A stretch of DNA of 60,102 nucleotides from Paludibacteraceae bacterium. Lineage in GTDB: Bacteria; Bacteroidota; Bacteroidia; Bacteroidales; Paludibacteraceae. This document shows positions 9,856-19,131 of the stretch, piece after piece (position 1 is the first letter of the stretch; every line of letters starts with the position of its first letter). The DNA lies in assembly GCA_017551675.1 (NCBI GenBank), contig JAFZLC010000019.1, positions 1-60,102 on the forward strand. The letters run 5' to 3'. Made by a program: the position numbers and the translations under genes. The notes beneath the pieces are model-generated. The model searched no databases. It was not told where the DNA came from and worked only from the letters and a program-made list of their open reading frames with translations.

Positions 9856-11244
9856 TTATGGCACAAGTGTATCTCTCTTTTCTTTATTGACTGTATCTTT
9901 CTCTTTTGTTACAATAGTATCCTTCTCAGCCTTGATCTTTTGTACCAATGTATCCACCTTCTTGGCTGTATCCTTTTTTACTGGCACTACCGACTTCACT
10001 GGTTCGTTAGAAAGGGCTGCTTTCACTTGTGAATAGTGATTGGATGCATTCCACAAAATCCATTCATCATATCCTGCATCGTAAACGGCTTGAATCTGGT
10101 CTTTTATCTGCTTACTTCCATAAGAGATATGTCCCTCCACCCACGGTGCAGAGAAGCATTGCAACCATGGTCGCACAACTGCAATCGCGGTTGAATCTGC
10201 CATCTTTAATTGTTCCTTCGACAAAAGACATGCTTTATATATCGTTTGATATGGATTTGCATCGGGCACGGGTATGCCGAAAGTTTTCTTTCCATAATGC
10301 GATGGGTAAATCATCGGACAGAGGGCATCCGTCATCGTTGCTAATTCTGCATAATTCTGTCCGGTACGACCTCGATCAATGTCACTGCCAATCACGGTTC
10401 CAAACAAATCTGCTCCGTATACGATTCCCTTAGCATGCAATCTCTTTTGTACATAGGCAAAGAAATCAGACAGACACTGCTCTTTACTGTATGTAGCTAG
10501 GTCAACCCCATAATCAGCTTTATTTGCGTCGGTTCCTATCGGGAAACGAACATAATCAAACTGTATCTCATCAAATCCATCTTTAGTGGCTTGTTCGGCT
10601 ATACTACAGATATAATCCCAAACCTTTTCCTTATAAGGATTCACCCAAGGCAACCCTTTACCATCTGTTACAGAAGTTCCATCTGGCTTACAGAGAGCCA
10701 AATCTTTGTCATACTTGGCTAAATAAGGATCCTTAAAACAGACGATTCGTCCTATCACATATATGCCTTGATCATGCAATTCTTTCAGCAATGCAGGCAT
10801 ATCACGCACATATCGCTTACATGCACCCACTTTTTGTGCCATGGTGTCTTGAATCTTATATGTGAGGTCTCCTCCATCATTTTTTATGTCCAATACGATT
10901 GTATTCATCTCTGTGGATGTCACCAGTTCCACCATCTCTTTCATACGTTTCGTACCTGCCGTCGGACCTGTCACATAGATTCCCTTCACCTTTACTTGAG
11001 GAATCAGCAACGATCCCCTTTGTATAGGCGCAGGACGCGTGATTTTCGACACAACACGTCTCGTCGAATCTTTCTGTAATGGAACTACACTATCTTGCTG
11101 AACACAGGTGGTATCATATGTGATCTTCTCCACCGTATCCGTTACAACTACCTCTTCATTCAACGGTTTCTTAGAGGATTCGCCATTTACACATCCCATC
11201 AAAATAAATGGCACAAAGAAAAACAAACAACTCTTAATTTTCAT
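9856..11244 (-). CDS. Putative glycoside-hydrolase-like lipoprotein (DUF4015 family)
   Basis: A 462-residue secreted lipoprotein. From the ATG at 11244 it begins MKIKSCLFFFVPFILMGC, a signal peptide ending in a lipobox (L-M-G-C). An earlier in-frame ATG would bury the signal and is rejected. From about residue 75 the sequence IPQVKVKGIYVTGPTAGT...LDIKNDGGDLTY...GFDEIQFDYVRFP matches, from memory, the TIM-barrel family DUF4015, related to glycosidases; DYVRFP and MIYPSHYG are hallmark strings. The C-terminal 40 residues are a Lys/Asp/Thr-rich low-complexity tail. Substrate unknown; a role in envelope polysaccharide turnover is an inference. Confidence 0.8.
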   Translation of the reverse strand: MKIKSCLFFFVPFILMGCVNGESSKKPLNEEVVVTDTVEKITYDTTCVQQDSVVPLQKDSTRRVVSKITRPAPIQRGSLLIPQVKVKGIYVTGPTAGTKRMKEMVELVTSTEMNTIVLDIKNDGGDLTYKIQDTMAQKVGACKRYVRDMPALLKELHDQGIYVIGRIVCFKDPYLAKYDKDLALCKPDGTSVTDGKGLPWVNPYKEKVWDYICSIAEQATKDGFDEIQFDYVRFPIGTDANKADYGVDLATYSKEQCLSDFFAYVQKRLHAKGIVYGADLFGTVIGSDIDRGRTGQNYAELATMTDALCPMIYPSHYGKKTFGIPVPDANPYQTIYKACLLSKEQLKMADSTAIAVVRPWLQCFSAPWVEGHISYGSKQIKDQIQAVYDAGYDEWILWNASNHYSQVKAALSNEPVKSVVPVKKDTAKKVDTLVQKIKAEKDTIVTKEKDTVNKEKRDTLVP

Positions 11245-11299
11245 TTTGTCTTGAGAAGCATACCTTCTCTTTAAATTTATTATTATCAAACATATTATC

Positions 11300-11338
11300 A
11301 AGGACTCTTCTAACGTCCTTTTTTCTTATGCAAAAATA
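11300..11338 (-). promoter_or_regulatory. Promoter and 5' leader hairpin of the DUF4015 lipoprotein gene
   Basis: On the minus strand TATTTTTG (11331-11338) is a -7 box; a TTGA (11357-11360) sits at an approximate -33 position. The predicted start is near 11324, so the transcript would begin with A residues and then a small hairpin, AAGGAC (11315-11320) pairing with GTCCTT (11300-11305). On the plus strand the same hairpin is followed by six T, but no plus-strand gene ends there. Confidence 0.45.
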
Positions 11339-11409
11339 ATACATAGTATTGAATAATCAAGCTGAAATCGAACTTCAAATCAACCTTTTTAGAAAAAATT
11401 TTAATCTAA

Positions 11410-11464
11410 CGGCGGATTCTATAAATTCGCCTAAATAGAAATTGATAAATAAACAAATCTACCT
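11410..11464 (+). repeat. Dispersed two-hairpin element, degenerate copy (G)
   Basis: The left hairpin is intact: GGCGGATT pairs with AATTCGCC. The right half is shortened but ends in the family's ACCT. The flanking TCTAACGGCG is shared with the copy at 32566. It lies in the 313-bp gap between the divergent lipoprotein and SpoIID-like genes. The rest of the gap is A/T-rich with promoter boxes only. A plausible promoter (TTTG 11509-11512, N19, TATCTTTA 11532-11539) lies downstream of this copy, so it may not be transcribed with the SpoIID-like gene. Confidence 0.6.
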
Positions 11465-11557
11465 GAGTATTTGAAATCATAAAGAAGTTAAAAAATTTAC
11501 AATAATTATTTGAGAGAAGCCCCAAAATTTCTATCTTTACAGAAACAATTTAATAAG

Positions 11558-12874
11558 ATGAAACAATATACAGCGGCTCCAACCATCCATGTCGGCATTC
11601 TTTTGCAAGAAAAGATTAAATTCAATCTCTACGGAACTTTCATGATAGAGAATGGAACAGAGGTGACAGGTCCCCAAGAAATTGAGATCTCGAATGGAGA
11701 AATCATGTTTCATGGAAAATCTTACTCCTCCCTATCTTTCATCGCTAAAGAAGAGTTGAACAGTTTTGAACTGATGGACGTGACAATTGGCATACAATTT
11801 CACTGGGAAAGAAAAGAAAACCAACGATTTAACGGTGATTTAAAATTTGTCATCATCGACAACAAAATCCAAGCCATCAACATAATCCATGTGGAGAAAT
11901 ACTTAACCAGTGTCATCTCTTCTGAAATGAGTGCCACCTCTTCATTAGAGTTGCTAAAAGCGCATGCAGTCATTTCCAGAAGTTGGTTGTTAAACAAACT
12001 GGAAGGAAAGAAAACCACCAGTTCCGCAGACGAGATGACCATTAGCGAGGATAAAATCATCCGATGGTACGACCACCAAGATCATACGCTTTTCGATGTT
12101 TGTGCAGACGACCACTGTCAGCGTTACCAGGGTATCACAAAATCTGGCACATTAGCCGTTCAAGAGGCTATTCAAGCCACCTATGGTCAGGTTCTAACAT
12201 ACGATGATAAGATATGCGACGCTCGTTTTTACAAAGCTTGCGGTGGTGCCACGGAATTGTTTGAGAACTGTTGGGAAGAGGTACACCACCCTTATCTCAT
12301 ATCCATTGCCGACAATAAAAACACACAACTGCCAGACCTTACCAACGAAAAACAGGCAGAAGAATGGATTGAGACAGAACCCATCGCATATTGCAATACA
12401 AAAGACAAAAAAATATTATCCCAAGTATTGAACAACTATGATCAAGAGACTCCCGATTTCTATCGTTGGGTGGTTGAATACTCGCAAGAGGAACTTACTC
12501 AACTGATAACAGAAAAGACTGGCATTGATTTTGGCAAAATAGAAGACCTCATACCTATCAAACGAGGGGCATCCGGACGAATCATCGAACTGAAGATTGT
12601 TGGAGAAAAAAAGACAATGGTCATAGGAAAAGAACTTGAAATACGGAAGATATTATCTCGCAGTCATCTCTATAGTTCTGCATTCATCGTCAGAAAGGAG
12701 ATTCGAAACAACACCATTCAGTTTCAATTGAAGGGTGCAGGTTGGGGACATGGTGTCGGACTCTGTCAGATTGGAGCTGCCGTCATGGCAAATGAAGGTT
12801 ATAGTTACAAAGAGATTTTACAACATTATTATCCCAACTCGGTTCTTAGTTCATTGTACGAGAGAAAGAATTAA
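11558..12874 (+). CDS. SpoIID/LytB domain protein
   Basis: A 438-residue protein with the SpoIID/LytB fold. The key region LLKAHAVISRSWLLNKL lies at about residues 130-146 and the C-terminal hallmark GAGWGHGVGLCQIGAAVMA at about 397-415. Spore SpoIID is a lytic transglycosylase that cuts denuded glycan; in non-sporulating Bacteroidetes the homologue's job is not established, with cell-wall remodelling the likely one. No signal peptide is visible at the chosen start. Start choice: ATG 11558 gives MKQYTAAPTIHVGILLQ; an upstream TTG (11510) overlaps a predicted -33 box and is rejected. Confidence 0.82.
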   Translation: MKQYTAAPTIHVGILLQEKIKFNLYGTFMIENGTEVTGPQEIEISNGEIMFHGKSYSSLSFIAKEELNSFELMDVTIGIQFHWERKENQRFNGDLKFVIIDNKIQAINIIHVEKYLTSVISSEMSATSSLELLKAHAVISRSWLLNKLEGKKTTSSADEMTISEDKIIRWYDHQDHTLFDVCADDHCQRYQGITKSGTLAVQEAIQATYGQVLTYDDKICDARFYKACGGATELFENCWEEVHHPYLISIADNKNTQLPDLTNEKQAEEWIETEPIAYCNTKDKKILSQVLNNYDQETPDFYRWVVEYSQEELTQLITEKTGIDFGKIEDLIPIKRGASGRIIELKIVGEKKTMVIGKELEIRKILSRSHLYSSAFIVRKEIRNNTIQFQLKGAGWGHGVGLCQIGAAVMANEGYSYKEILQHYYPNSVLSSLYERKN

Positions 12875-12910
12875 AAAGTTCCGCGAACGAAATAAAATGA
12901 CAGAAGGTAT

Positions 12911-13654
12911 ATGAAATTAACATTTTTAGGCACAGGCACTTCCACTGGCGTTCCATATATGACTTGCAATTGTGAGACATGCATGTCGAAAGACCCCAAA
13001 GACAAGAGACTTCGTTGTTCTTCCTTGTTAGAGGTAAATGGGAAAAACATATTGTTAGATTGCGGACCCGATTTTCGTCAACAAGCGTTGAATGTTGGAT
13101 TACAAAAGGTAGATGCCGTATTACTAACGCATAAGCACATGGATCATGTGTTGGGATTGGATGATTTGCGTCCCTATGGGAACGTCCGAATCTATTCTAA
13201 CCAAGAGACGATAGATGCCATTCACAAAGTGTTTTCCTATTGCTTTAACAACGACTACAAAGGGATACCTCAATTAGAGACTCATGTAATCACACAAGAG
13301 CCGTTCGACATAGATGGGATCACCATCACCCCTATTCTGATTTGGCATTACAAATTACCCGCATTCGGATATAGAATTAAAAATTTTGCATACATAACAG
13401 ATTATAAGAGTATCGACGAGGATCAATTAGAGAAGCTAAAAGGATTGGATGTATTGGTAATGGATGCTCTACGATGGGAGGAACATTTCTCGCATGCCAG
13501 TATAGACGAGGCTATAGCAATCTCCAAGAGATTAAATCCGAAAAGAACCTATTTCATTCACATGAGTCACTCTGCAGGTTTACATGAGCAGACTCAAAAG
13601 GTTCTGCCACCCAATATTTATTTAGCTTATGACGGACTAAGTATTGAAATATAG
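12911..13654 (+). CDS. MBL-fold metallohydrolase (PhnP-like)
   Basis: A 247-residue metallo-beta-lactamase-fold hydrolase. The zinc motif HKHMDHVLGLDD is at about residues 77-88 and matches HxHxDH; further ligands are expected at DALRWEEHFSHAS and FIHMSHSAG. The N-terminus LGTGTSTGVPYMTCNCETC with two further cysteines resembles the PhnP branch (phosphodiesterases acting on cyclic ribose phosphates and similar). No phn genes are nearby, so the substrate is open. It lies 36 bp after the SpoIID-like gene on the same strand. Confidence 0.85.
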   Translation: MKLTFLGTGTSTGVPYMTCNCETCMSKDPKDKRLRCSSLLEVNGKNILLDCGPDFRQQALNVGLQKVDAVLLTHKHMDHVLGLDDLRPYGNVRIYSNQETIDAIHKVFSYCFNNDYKGIPQLETHVITQEPFDIDGITITPILIWHYKLPAFGYRIKNFAYITDYKSIDEDQLEKLKGLDVLVMDALRWEEHFSHASIDEAIAISKRLNPKRTYFIHMSHSAGLHEQTQKVLPPNIYLAYDGLSIEI

Positions 13655-13715
13655 ATTGGTTCAATAAAGGGTTGTGTTTAAGATTTACTCATTTTACTTC
13701 GGCAAGACCGTTTCA

Positions 13716-13743
13716 TTATAATTCATGCACTATTGAATTATAA
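13716..13743. terminator. Possible bidirectional terminator hairpin
   Basis: TTATAATTCA and TGAATTATAA form a perfect 10-bp inverted repeat around an 8-base loop, between the convergent MBL hydrolase and DivIC genes. The stem is AT-rich and the following plus-strand sequence is T-rich, so termination is plausible but not certain. Confidence 0.4.
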
Positions 13744-13761
13744 GTTATATGTCGTTTTATT

Positions 13762-14070
13762 TTATTCTTCAAACAAGAAAATCTCTTCATCCGCTCTTTT
13801 CATCAAGAATTGTTCACGAGCGAATTTTTCCAAGCTTGACATATCAGATTCCAACTGATGCATCTTCTCTTGGCTATCAATGCTAAGTTCTTTATAGTAA
13901 GCTATTTCTCTTTCAATACGATTTTGGGTGATGGACAACTGATAGTAATCCACCAACGTATGAGAGTCGAAAAGCAAGAACCAGAGAACTGCCACAATAC
14001 ATGTCAGCAAATACTTGTTGGTAACTACTTTTTTTACGACAGCAACAATTTTATCTTTATTTATTTCCAT
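13762..14070 (-). CDS. Septum formation initiator protein (DivIC/FtsB family)
   Basis: A 102-residue bitopic membrane protein. It has a short cytoplasmic N-terminus, one membrane helix (TNKYLLTCIVAVLWFLLF), then a periplasmic coiled coil (about residues 38-85, including ITQNRIEREIAYYKEL and MHQLESDMSSLEKF). It ends with the conserved FAREQFLMKRADEEIFLFE block typical of DivIC/FtsB. Such proteins bridge FtsQ and FtsL at the division site. I chose the ATG at 14070 (MEINKDK); the ATG nine bases upstream is equally possible. No other division gene is adjacent. Confidence 0.85.
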   Translation of the reverse strand: MEINKDKIVAVVKKVVTNKYLLTCIVAVLWFLLFDSHTLVDYYQLSITQNRIEREIAYYKELSIDSQEKMHQLESDMSSLEKFAREQFLMKRADEEIFLFEE

Positions 14071-14204
14071 AATCGACAAAAAAGAATTTCAAGGAATTCT
14101 ATCAAAAAACAAATCAGCTACATTAAAACGTCAAAAGGGAAAGAAGGGAAACAAGGTATTAATCCTTATTCCCATTCCCTCCATATATGAGTTTTAAGAC
14201 AATA

Positions 14205-14672
14205 TTACTCTTCTGTATCTTCAAACTTAATCTGCTCCATCTCGTCGTCTTTCATATAAACAACAGAATAACGAGTAGCATTGGTAGGAGACATGATAGT
14301 TATACGATACTCTCCTGAGTCATATTCGTACAAACGAATATAATACTTATTAAGAGTAGAGGACTCCATACATTCGAAGTTAATGTACTTATAATCCTTT
14401 TTCGATGTCCATTTTTGCTGCTTGTCATAGATAGCATACTTAGTCTCCTTGTTGTTCAATTGATCCTTAACGATAATTGATTTTTGCGTAAAGTTCATAG
14501 CAAAAATGGTGGAACTTTGTTCCCAAGGGCCCCACACATAGACATCTTTGGACTTAGAAGTCACCATACCTTTTGTTTCTCGGAAGGAACGGAAGTTCGC
14601 ATTCTGAGCAGAGACTGAAGTCACTCCCAACAACAGTCCCAATAGAACTAAATATCTAATAATCGTATTCAT
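14205..14672 (-). CDS. Hypothetical secreted protein
   Basis: A 155-residue protein with a clear signal peptide (IIRYLVLLGLLLGVTSVSAQ, cleavage after SAQ or SVSA). I do not recognise the mature part: it is rich in Tyr, Lys and Ser, with an aromatic-alternating pattern suggesting beta strands, and an acidic C-terminus. It follows the lytic transglycosylase gene by 19 bp on the same strand, so it is probably co-transcribed and acts in the periplasm. No domain is claimed. Confidence 0.75.
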   Translation of the reverse strand: MNTIIRYLVLLGLLLGVTSVSAQNANFRSFRETKGMVTSKSKDVYVWGPWEQSSTIFAMNFTQKSIIVKDQLNNKETKYAIYDKQQKWTSKKDYKYINFECMESSTLNKYYIRLYEYDSGEYRITIMSPTNATRYSVVYMKDDEMEQIKFEDTEE

Positions 14673-14691
14673 AATATAATTACAGTCAACA

Positions 14692-15663
14692 TTAAGGATT
14701 TATAATCCAATTTTTATTATGGACCTTTATTCTATCTTTAGAGAAGTGCAGGTCCTCTTTTTTTGGAATACGAATAAAGAACTCTGTTTGGTTTTTATTC
14801 GTCAATTTATTCGTACGCAACCAAGGATTGGCATCTTTGAGCAACTGGTATGAGATACCATAACCTTTTGCAAAATCCGTCAAATTCTCGATGGTTGAAT
14901 CAACCTTAACGACATCCGACTCCACCATATAATACAAATCCTCTTTTTTAAGCATAAAGCCAAATTGCTGAGGATTTTCCATCACAAATTTCGCCATCAT
15001 AATTCGAAAGACATAGCGGTTGGTTTCTTCGCCAAAAAGCATGTCAAAATAGTTGTTAGTTTGTTGCACCTCCATCTGTTTCAAGACTCTTGCTCTACCA
15101 GAATTATAGGATGCAGCCGCCAACGACCAGCTTTGCGTCAACTCATACGTACGTTTCAAATATTGGCACGCAATGACGGTCGCCTTCTCAAGATTGTAAC
15201 GCTCATCCACATCATCATTCACAATCAAACCACTCTCCTGACCTGTCGTCGCTAAAATCTGCCAAATACCAGCAGCCTTGGCTGGTGACAATGCCCTCTG
15301 ATCCAAATTGCTCTCTATCAATGCTAGATATTTGAAATCATCAGGAACACCCTCTCGCGCGAGGATGGGCTCTATAATGGGGAAAAACTTATTCGCACGT
15401 TTTATAATCAGAAACATCTGAGAATGCCAATAACTGAAACTCGTCAGTTCTCGATCAAATCTCTCCCGCATATAATAGTTGGTTAAATCAACCGTCTCTC
15501 CAAAGATAGTAAAAGAATCTGGCATCTGTGGTGCAAAATTATACTGCATCAACGAATCCGCAAACACTTTTACTGGATATTTCTTTTCTTCAGCATTCGT
15601 ACAATTCAAAAACATACACACCACTGCTGCAGAAACGAACAAAATCATCTTATTTCTCATCAC
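14692..15663 (-). CDS. Lytic transglycosylase (MltD-like) lipoprotein
   Basis: A 323-residue protein with an N-terminal signal and a candidate lipobox (FLNC, residues about 18-21). The SLT domain is visible: VPDDFKYLALIESNLDQRALSPAKAAGIWQI, with the catalytic glutamate in the LIES string, then TYELTQSWSLAAASYNSGRARV. The C-terminal ISYQLLKDANPWLRTNKL...FFIRIP segment is a LysM-like peptidoglycan-binding module. It should cleave murein glycan strands with 1,6-anhydro products. It lies 20 bp after the universal-stress gene. Confidence 0.87.
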   Translation of the reverse strand: MMRNKMILFVSAAVVCMFLNCTNAEEKKYPVKVFADSLMQYNFAPQMPDSFTIFGETVDLTNYYMRERFDRELTSFSYWHSQMFLIIKRANKFFPIIEPILAREGVPDDFKYLALIESNLDQRALSPAKAAGIWQILATTGQESGLIVNDDVDERYNLEKATVIACQYLKRTYELTQSWSLAAASYNSGRARVLKQMEVQQTNNYFDMLFGEETNRYVFRIMMAKFVMENPQQFGFMLKKEDLYYMVESDVVKVDSTIENLTDFAKGYGISYQLLKDANPWLRTNKLTNKNQTEFFIRIPKKEDLHFSKDRIKVHNKNWIINP

Positions 15664-15683
15664 TCAAAATTCAATATCATACC

Positions 15684-16793
15684 TTAGCTAGCATGGAACA
15701 CCAACATCGGTGTATTCGTATGAAAGACTATCTTTCTCGCCATACTTGGATTAAACATTCTCGTCAACAAACTCCTCCTGTGGGTGGTCAACGAGATGAC
15801 ATCCACTTCATTAGTTCTTATATATTCATCATAGGCCGTCAACAAATCCGGACCCTTCAACAAATGAGAACTCATTTTGATTGTCGGAAATTGCTCAGAA
15901 AAATAATCCTTCAAGCCTCTTAGTTTCACATCTGCCCACGGATCCTCGTTCGAATCATAATGTATGAAATGAACCATCACATCCGATGACGCCATCTTAC
16001 ATATTAGCTTTAAAAAATCTTCGTAATATTTTAAATCTTCATCATCAAAATTAGTCGAACATGCTATCTGCTTCACATTATCAAACGTAATGAAATGGGT
16101 GTTCTCCGGTATCGTAAATACTGGAACATTGGCCCTCTCCATCACCTCTGCAGTAACACTTCCTATCATATCCAGATCCTTCTGACTACATCCTCTTGTT
16201 CCCATCATTATCGCTAAAGGATGTACCAAATCTGAATACTCCAATATCTGTTCCTCTGGTATGCCCTCTCTAATCACACACATATACTCAACATTCGGCA
16301 TCTCTCTCATCGTTATCCGATTATTAATCATCTCTCGCAAGTGATTCATCTTCTCGGACGACTCCTTCTCTGCTTGCTTCTTATTCTCATCATCCTTCTT
16401 TGTCGCATACGCATCTCCTATCGTAGCCATCACTGTCTTCGCTACCGTATATGTATGAAACAAAATCGCTTTCAACCCTAATGTAGAAGCAACTCTAAAA
16501 CCAAATTCACATATCTTTATCGAATAATCTGAAAAATCAACAGGCATCAACAAAACCCTCTCTTCATTCAAGGCTTGCGATACCGCATCCTCATTCTTCA
16601 TATTCTCTATAATGTTCAACGCTTTATCTAAATCACTTTGACGAATACGAACCCGCACCCCTAACGACATCGCTGGAAGCAATGGATTAACATTCTGCAT
16701 AAAAACATCAATACCATGGATCTCAAGCACAGACCGCAATATCTGAGCCTTCTCGTATGTATGTATCGCTACCGTTACTAACGTATCCTCCAT
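15684..16793 (-). CDS. Universal stress protein with N-terminal DUF2007 domain
   Basis: A 369-residue cytoplasmic protein in three parts. Residues 1 to about 65 (VTVAIHTYEKAQILRSVLEIHGIDVF...VRVRIRQSDLDKAL) resemble the DUF2007 putative signal-transducing domain. Residues about 80-225 are a UspA domain (RVLLMPVDFSDYSIKICEF ... MMGTRGCSQKDLDMIGSVTAEVM ... VPVFTIPE) with the G-x2-G-x9-G(S) nucleotide loop partly kept. Residues about 233-369 form a second, degenerate Usp domain ending ARKIVFHTNTPMLVFHA with the loop glycines lost. Tandem Usp pairs often have one ATP-binding and one structural half; that reading is an inference here. Confidence 0.82.
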   Translation of the reverse strand: MEDTLVTVAIHTYEKAQILRSVLEIHGIDVFMQNVNPLLPAMSLGVRVRIRQSDLDKALNIIENMKNEDAVSQALNEERVLLMPVDFSDYSIKICEFGFRVASTLGLKAILFHTYTVAKTVMATIGDAYATKKDDENKKQAEKESSEKMNHLREMINNRITMREMPNVEYMCVIREGIPEEQILEYSDLVHPLAIMMGTRGCSQKDLDMIGSVTAEVMERANVPVFTIPENTHFITFDNVKQIACSTNFDDEDLKYYEDFLKLICKMASSDVMVHFIHYDSNEDPWADVKLRGLKDYFSEQFPTIKMSSHLLKGPDLLTAYDEYIRTNEVDVISLTTHRRSLLTRMFNPSMARKIVFHTNTPMLVFHAS

Positions 16794-16843
16794 AATACCT
16801 TTCTACTTCTATGATCAAATTCCAAGATTTAGTAAATATTTCC

Positions 16844-16851
16844 CAAATATA
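16844..16851 (-). promoter_or_regulatory. -7 promoter element of the universal stress gene
   Basis: TATATTTG on the minus strand matches TAnnTTTG and lies 50 nt before the ATG at 16793. No -33 TTTG is visible. The rest of the 237-bp divergent gap to ispE is A/T-rich with no other structure that I can support. Confidence 0.4.
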
Positions 16852-17030
16852 GAAATTTAATTTTTAAAATCATATCTTTTGACAACAATTTTATTCTTCT
16901 AGCTTCTCACATATGAAGAATTATTTATTTATTTTTGCTCAAATTTTCGATGAAATTCTTCTTTTTTTTCTCCAAAGAATTGACTCAAAAATTTGCAAAA
17001 TATTCATTTTCAATGTATTAAAGCAAAATT

Positions 17031-17843
17031 ATGATTTCATTTCCTAATGCGAAAATTAATATTGGACTAAATATCACTGAAAAAAGACCCGATAATTATC
17101 ATAATCTGGAAAGTTTCTTCTACCCTATCCCCATCAAAGACATACTTGAAATCGTAGAATCTTCGAATCAAGAAACTCGGCTACATCTTTCTGGTATTTC
17201 CATTGATGGCAATTCTGAAGATAACCTCATTATGAAAGCTTATCGACTACTTGCTGCCGACTATTCTATCCCAGCAGTTGACATCTATTTGGAAAAGAAA
17301 ATCCCTTTTGGTGCTGGCTTGGGTGGTGGCTCCTCTGACGCTGCCTTCACACTTAAAATGCTCAACGAAATGTTCTCCCTCCAATTATCTACCGAAGCAT
17401 TAGAGAATTATGCTTCTAAATTGGGCGCAGATTGTCCATTTTTCATTCAAAACAAACCGGTATTCGCAACTGGCATTGGAAATATCTTCACACAAATAGA
17501 CTTTTCCTTGAATCAGGTCTTCATGGTATTGGTTAAACCTGATGTTCATATTTCCACCAAAGAGGCTTACTCCTTAATCAAACCTCAAAAAACAACCATA
17601 CCTGTATGTGAACGGATCAAACAACCGATGGAGACTTGGAAAGATACGATTGTGAACGATTTCGAATATAGCGTCTTTCCTCAACATCCTTCCGTCAAAG
17701 CCATCAAAGATAAACTATACGAGAATGGTGCTATTTATGCTTCCATGTCGGGCTCTGGCTCCTCTGTCTATGGCTTCTTCTCCCAACCGACTGACTTGAA
17801 ACACCTCTTCCCAAGTGAATATGTCTTTCAAGGGGGTATATAA
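17031..17843 (+). CDS. ispE: 4-diphosphocytidyl-2-C-methyl-D-erythritol kinase
   Basis: IspE, 270 residues, is the ATP-dependent kinase of the non-mevalonate isoprenoid pathway. It starts FPNAKINIGLNITEKRPDNYHNLESFFYPI, the usual N-terminal motif with the catalytic Lys and the substrate-binding YHN. The GHMP phosphate loop is KKIPFGAGLGGGSSDAA (about residues 87-103), and the GHMP C-terminal motif is SMSGSGSSVYGFF. It stands alone: the upstream gene is divergent and the downstream gene convergent. Confidence 0.96.
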   Translation: MISFPNAKINIGLNITEKRPDNYHNLESFFYPIPIKDILEIVESSNQETRLHLSGISIDGNSEDNLIMKAYRLLAADYSIPAVDIYLEKKIPFGAGLGGGSSDAAFTLKMLNEMFSLQLSTEALENYASKLGADCPFFIQNKPVFATGIGNIFTQIDFSLNQVFMVLVKPDVHISTKEAYSLIKPQKTTIPVCERIKQPMETWKDTIVNDFEYSVFPQHPSVKAIKDKLYENGAIYASMSGSGSSVYGFFSQPTDLKHLFPSEYVFQGGI

Positions 17844-17849
17844 CACGTT

Positions 17850-17871
17850 GAGACGCACGGCCGTGCGTCTC
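17850..17871. repeat. REP-like palindrome 1 (GAGACG family)
   Basis: A perfect 22-bp palindrome with arms GAGACGCACGG / CCGTGCGTCTC between the convergent ispE and LRR genes, touching the LRR stop codon. It could fold as a terminator hairpin for either gene, but it lacks a T tail on the plus strand. The core shares GAGACG...CGTCTC with three other sites in the window. Confidence 0.7.
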
Positions 17872-19106
17872 TATCGTTTGGTCTTTTGTATCTCTTCTTT
17901 CACAAATTTTGTACCATCATACCTGATTTGATAGGTAAAGGATTCATTTCGTTCTACTTTTAGATATTTTGGAGCCGGAATTATTTCCCCATTCTTTTCA
18001 TCATAATGAGGTTCATAATACTTTTTCTGATAAGCATCCATAATATTCAACACATAAAACCCATTGATAATTTTATCTGAAATGTTCCATACACATTTAC
18101 ATTTAGTTTCGCTATAATATTCCTCACCACTTCTTCCTTCTATTCTCGTATCATGAGAACGGCCATAAGTATATGAATGTTTACATATAAATTTTAAAGA
18201 ATGGGCACTCACCGCTATGAAATATAAATCAGTAAAATTTTCATAAGAATCCCTCGGCCTAGTTATTGGTAAATAGATATCATAATTCATTTTTATCATA
18301 AAGACCTGTGTAGTATCATTAATATTACCTATCCATTTTTTTTCTAATGTTGGATATCTACCATCGAAAGACAGACTAACGTTCAATGAATCGATTATAA
18401 TGATATTAATATTTTCGTCTTGTTCATTATCTTCGGGTTCTTTCAAATAGTATAGACTTAAAAAAAATTGATAATCATGAGGATAGCAATAACTAACATC
18501 CTCTTTATCTGAGAGACACTCTAGTTTAAAGTTGATGGAATCAGCAATTTGTGTGTTTTCCAACTCTGAAAATTCATAATTAAAGTTATCCAAAAACCAA
18601 TCGGGATATGTTCCTTTATAATCATAATGATATAGGAGTTCTTCTTGGAAATCACTATAAGCTATCGACGAAAAATCTTTTGGTAAGGAGATTGATTTCA
18701 ATTTATAACAACCTGACAAGGCATGTTCACAAACAATATCGATTTTAGTCTTTTCCGAAAAACAAATTGAATCTAATTGACCACAATAATAAAAAGCATA
18801 ATTACCTATGCGCCTCACACTATCGCCGACTATCAATGTTTTCAATAAAGAATTTGCCATGAAAGCGCTATCTCCTATCTCATTCACCTTATATTTTCGT
18901 CTTCTTTCCTTGATTACGTTTGGAACCATTACACGACATCCACTCTTTTTTCCATCCACTAACTTTGCTGTACGTGTGTTCGGATCTAACTCATACGTAA
19001 TACTATCGCGCACTACCCTAAACGGGGCTGCTGTATTCTTCGCCATACACATCATGGAAAGGAGGAGGAAGCATAATAGGGGAATGAAACGAATTGTGTT
19101 TTGCAT
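17871..19106 (-). CDS. BspA-type leucine-rich-repeat secreted protein
   Basis: A 411-residue protein with a signal peptide (FIPLLCFLLLSMMCMAKN). After a strand-rich stretch, residues about 65-145 contain LRR_5/BspA-type repeats: YKVNEIGDSAFMANSLLKTLIVGDS, VRRIGNYAFYYCGQLDSI and CEHALSGCYKLKSISLP. The remaining 260 residues are not recognised; they are rich in Tyr, Asp and Asn. BspA-type proteins are surface or secreted binding proteins in Bacteroidetes. No type IX tail is visible. It has no evident operon partners. Confidence 0.7.
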   Translation of the reverse strand: MQNTIRFIPLLCFLLLSMMCMAKNTAAPFRVVRDSITYELDPNTRTAKLVDGKKSGCRVMVPNVIKERRRKYKVNEIGDSAFMANSLLKTLIVGDSVRRIGNYAFYYCGQLDSICFSEKTKIDIVCEHALSGCYKLKSISLPKDFSSIAYSDFQEELLYHYDYKGTYPDWFLDNFNYEFSELENTQIADSINFKLECLSDKEDVSYCYPHDYQFFLSLYYLKEPEDNEQDENINIIIIDSLNVSLSFDGRYPTLEKKWIGNINDTTQVFMIKMNYDIYLPITRPRDSYENFTDLYFIAVSAHSLKFICKHSYTYGRSHDTRIEGRSGEEYYSETKCKCVWNISDKIINGFYVLNIMDAYQKKYYEPHYDEKNGEIIPAPKYLKVERNESFTYQIRYDGTKFVKEEIQKTKR

Positions 19107-19131
19107 GTTATATTATTTTGTTATTGATTGT

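Noticed and set aside
10029-10433. A 134-residue plus-strand frame antisense to the DUF4015 lipoprotein gene.
   Set aside because: Shadow of a conserved coding frame; composition is typical of antisense translation.
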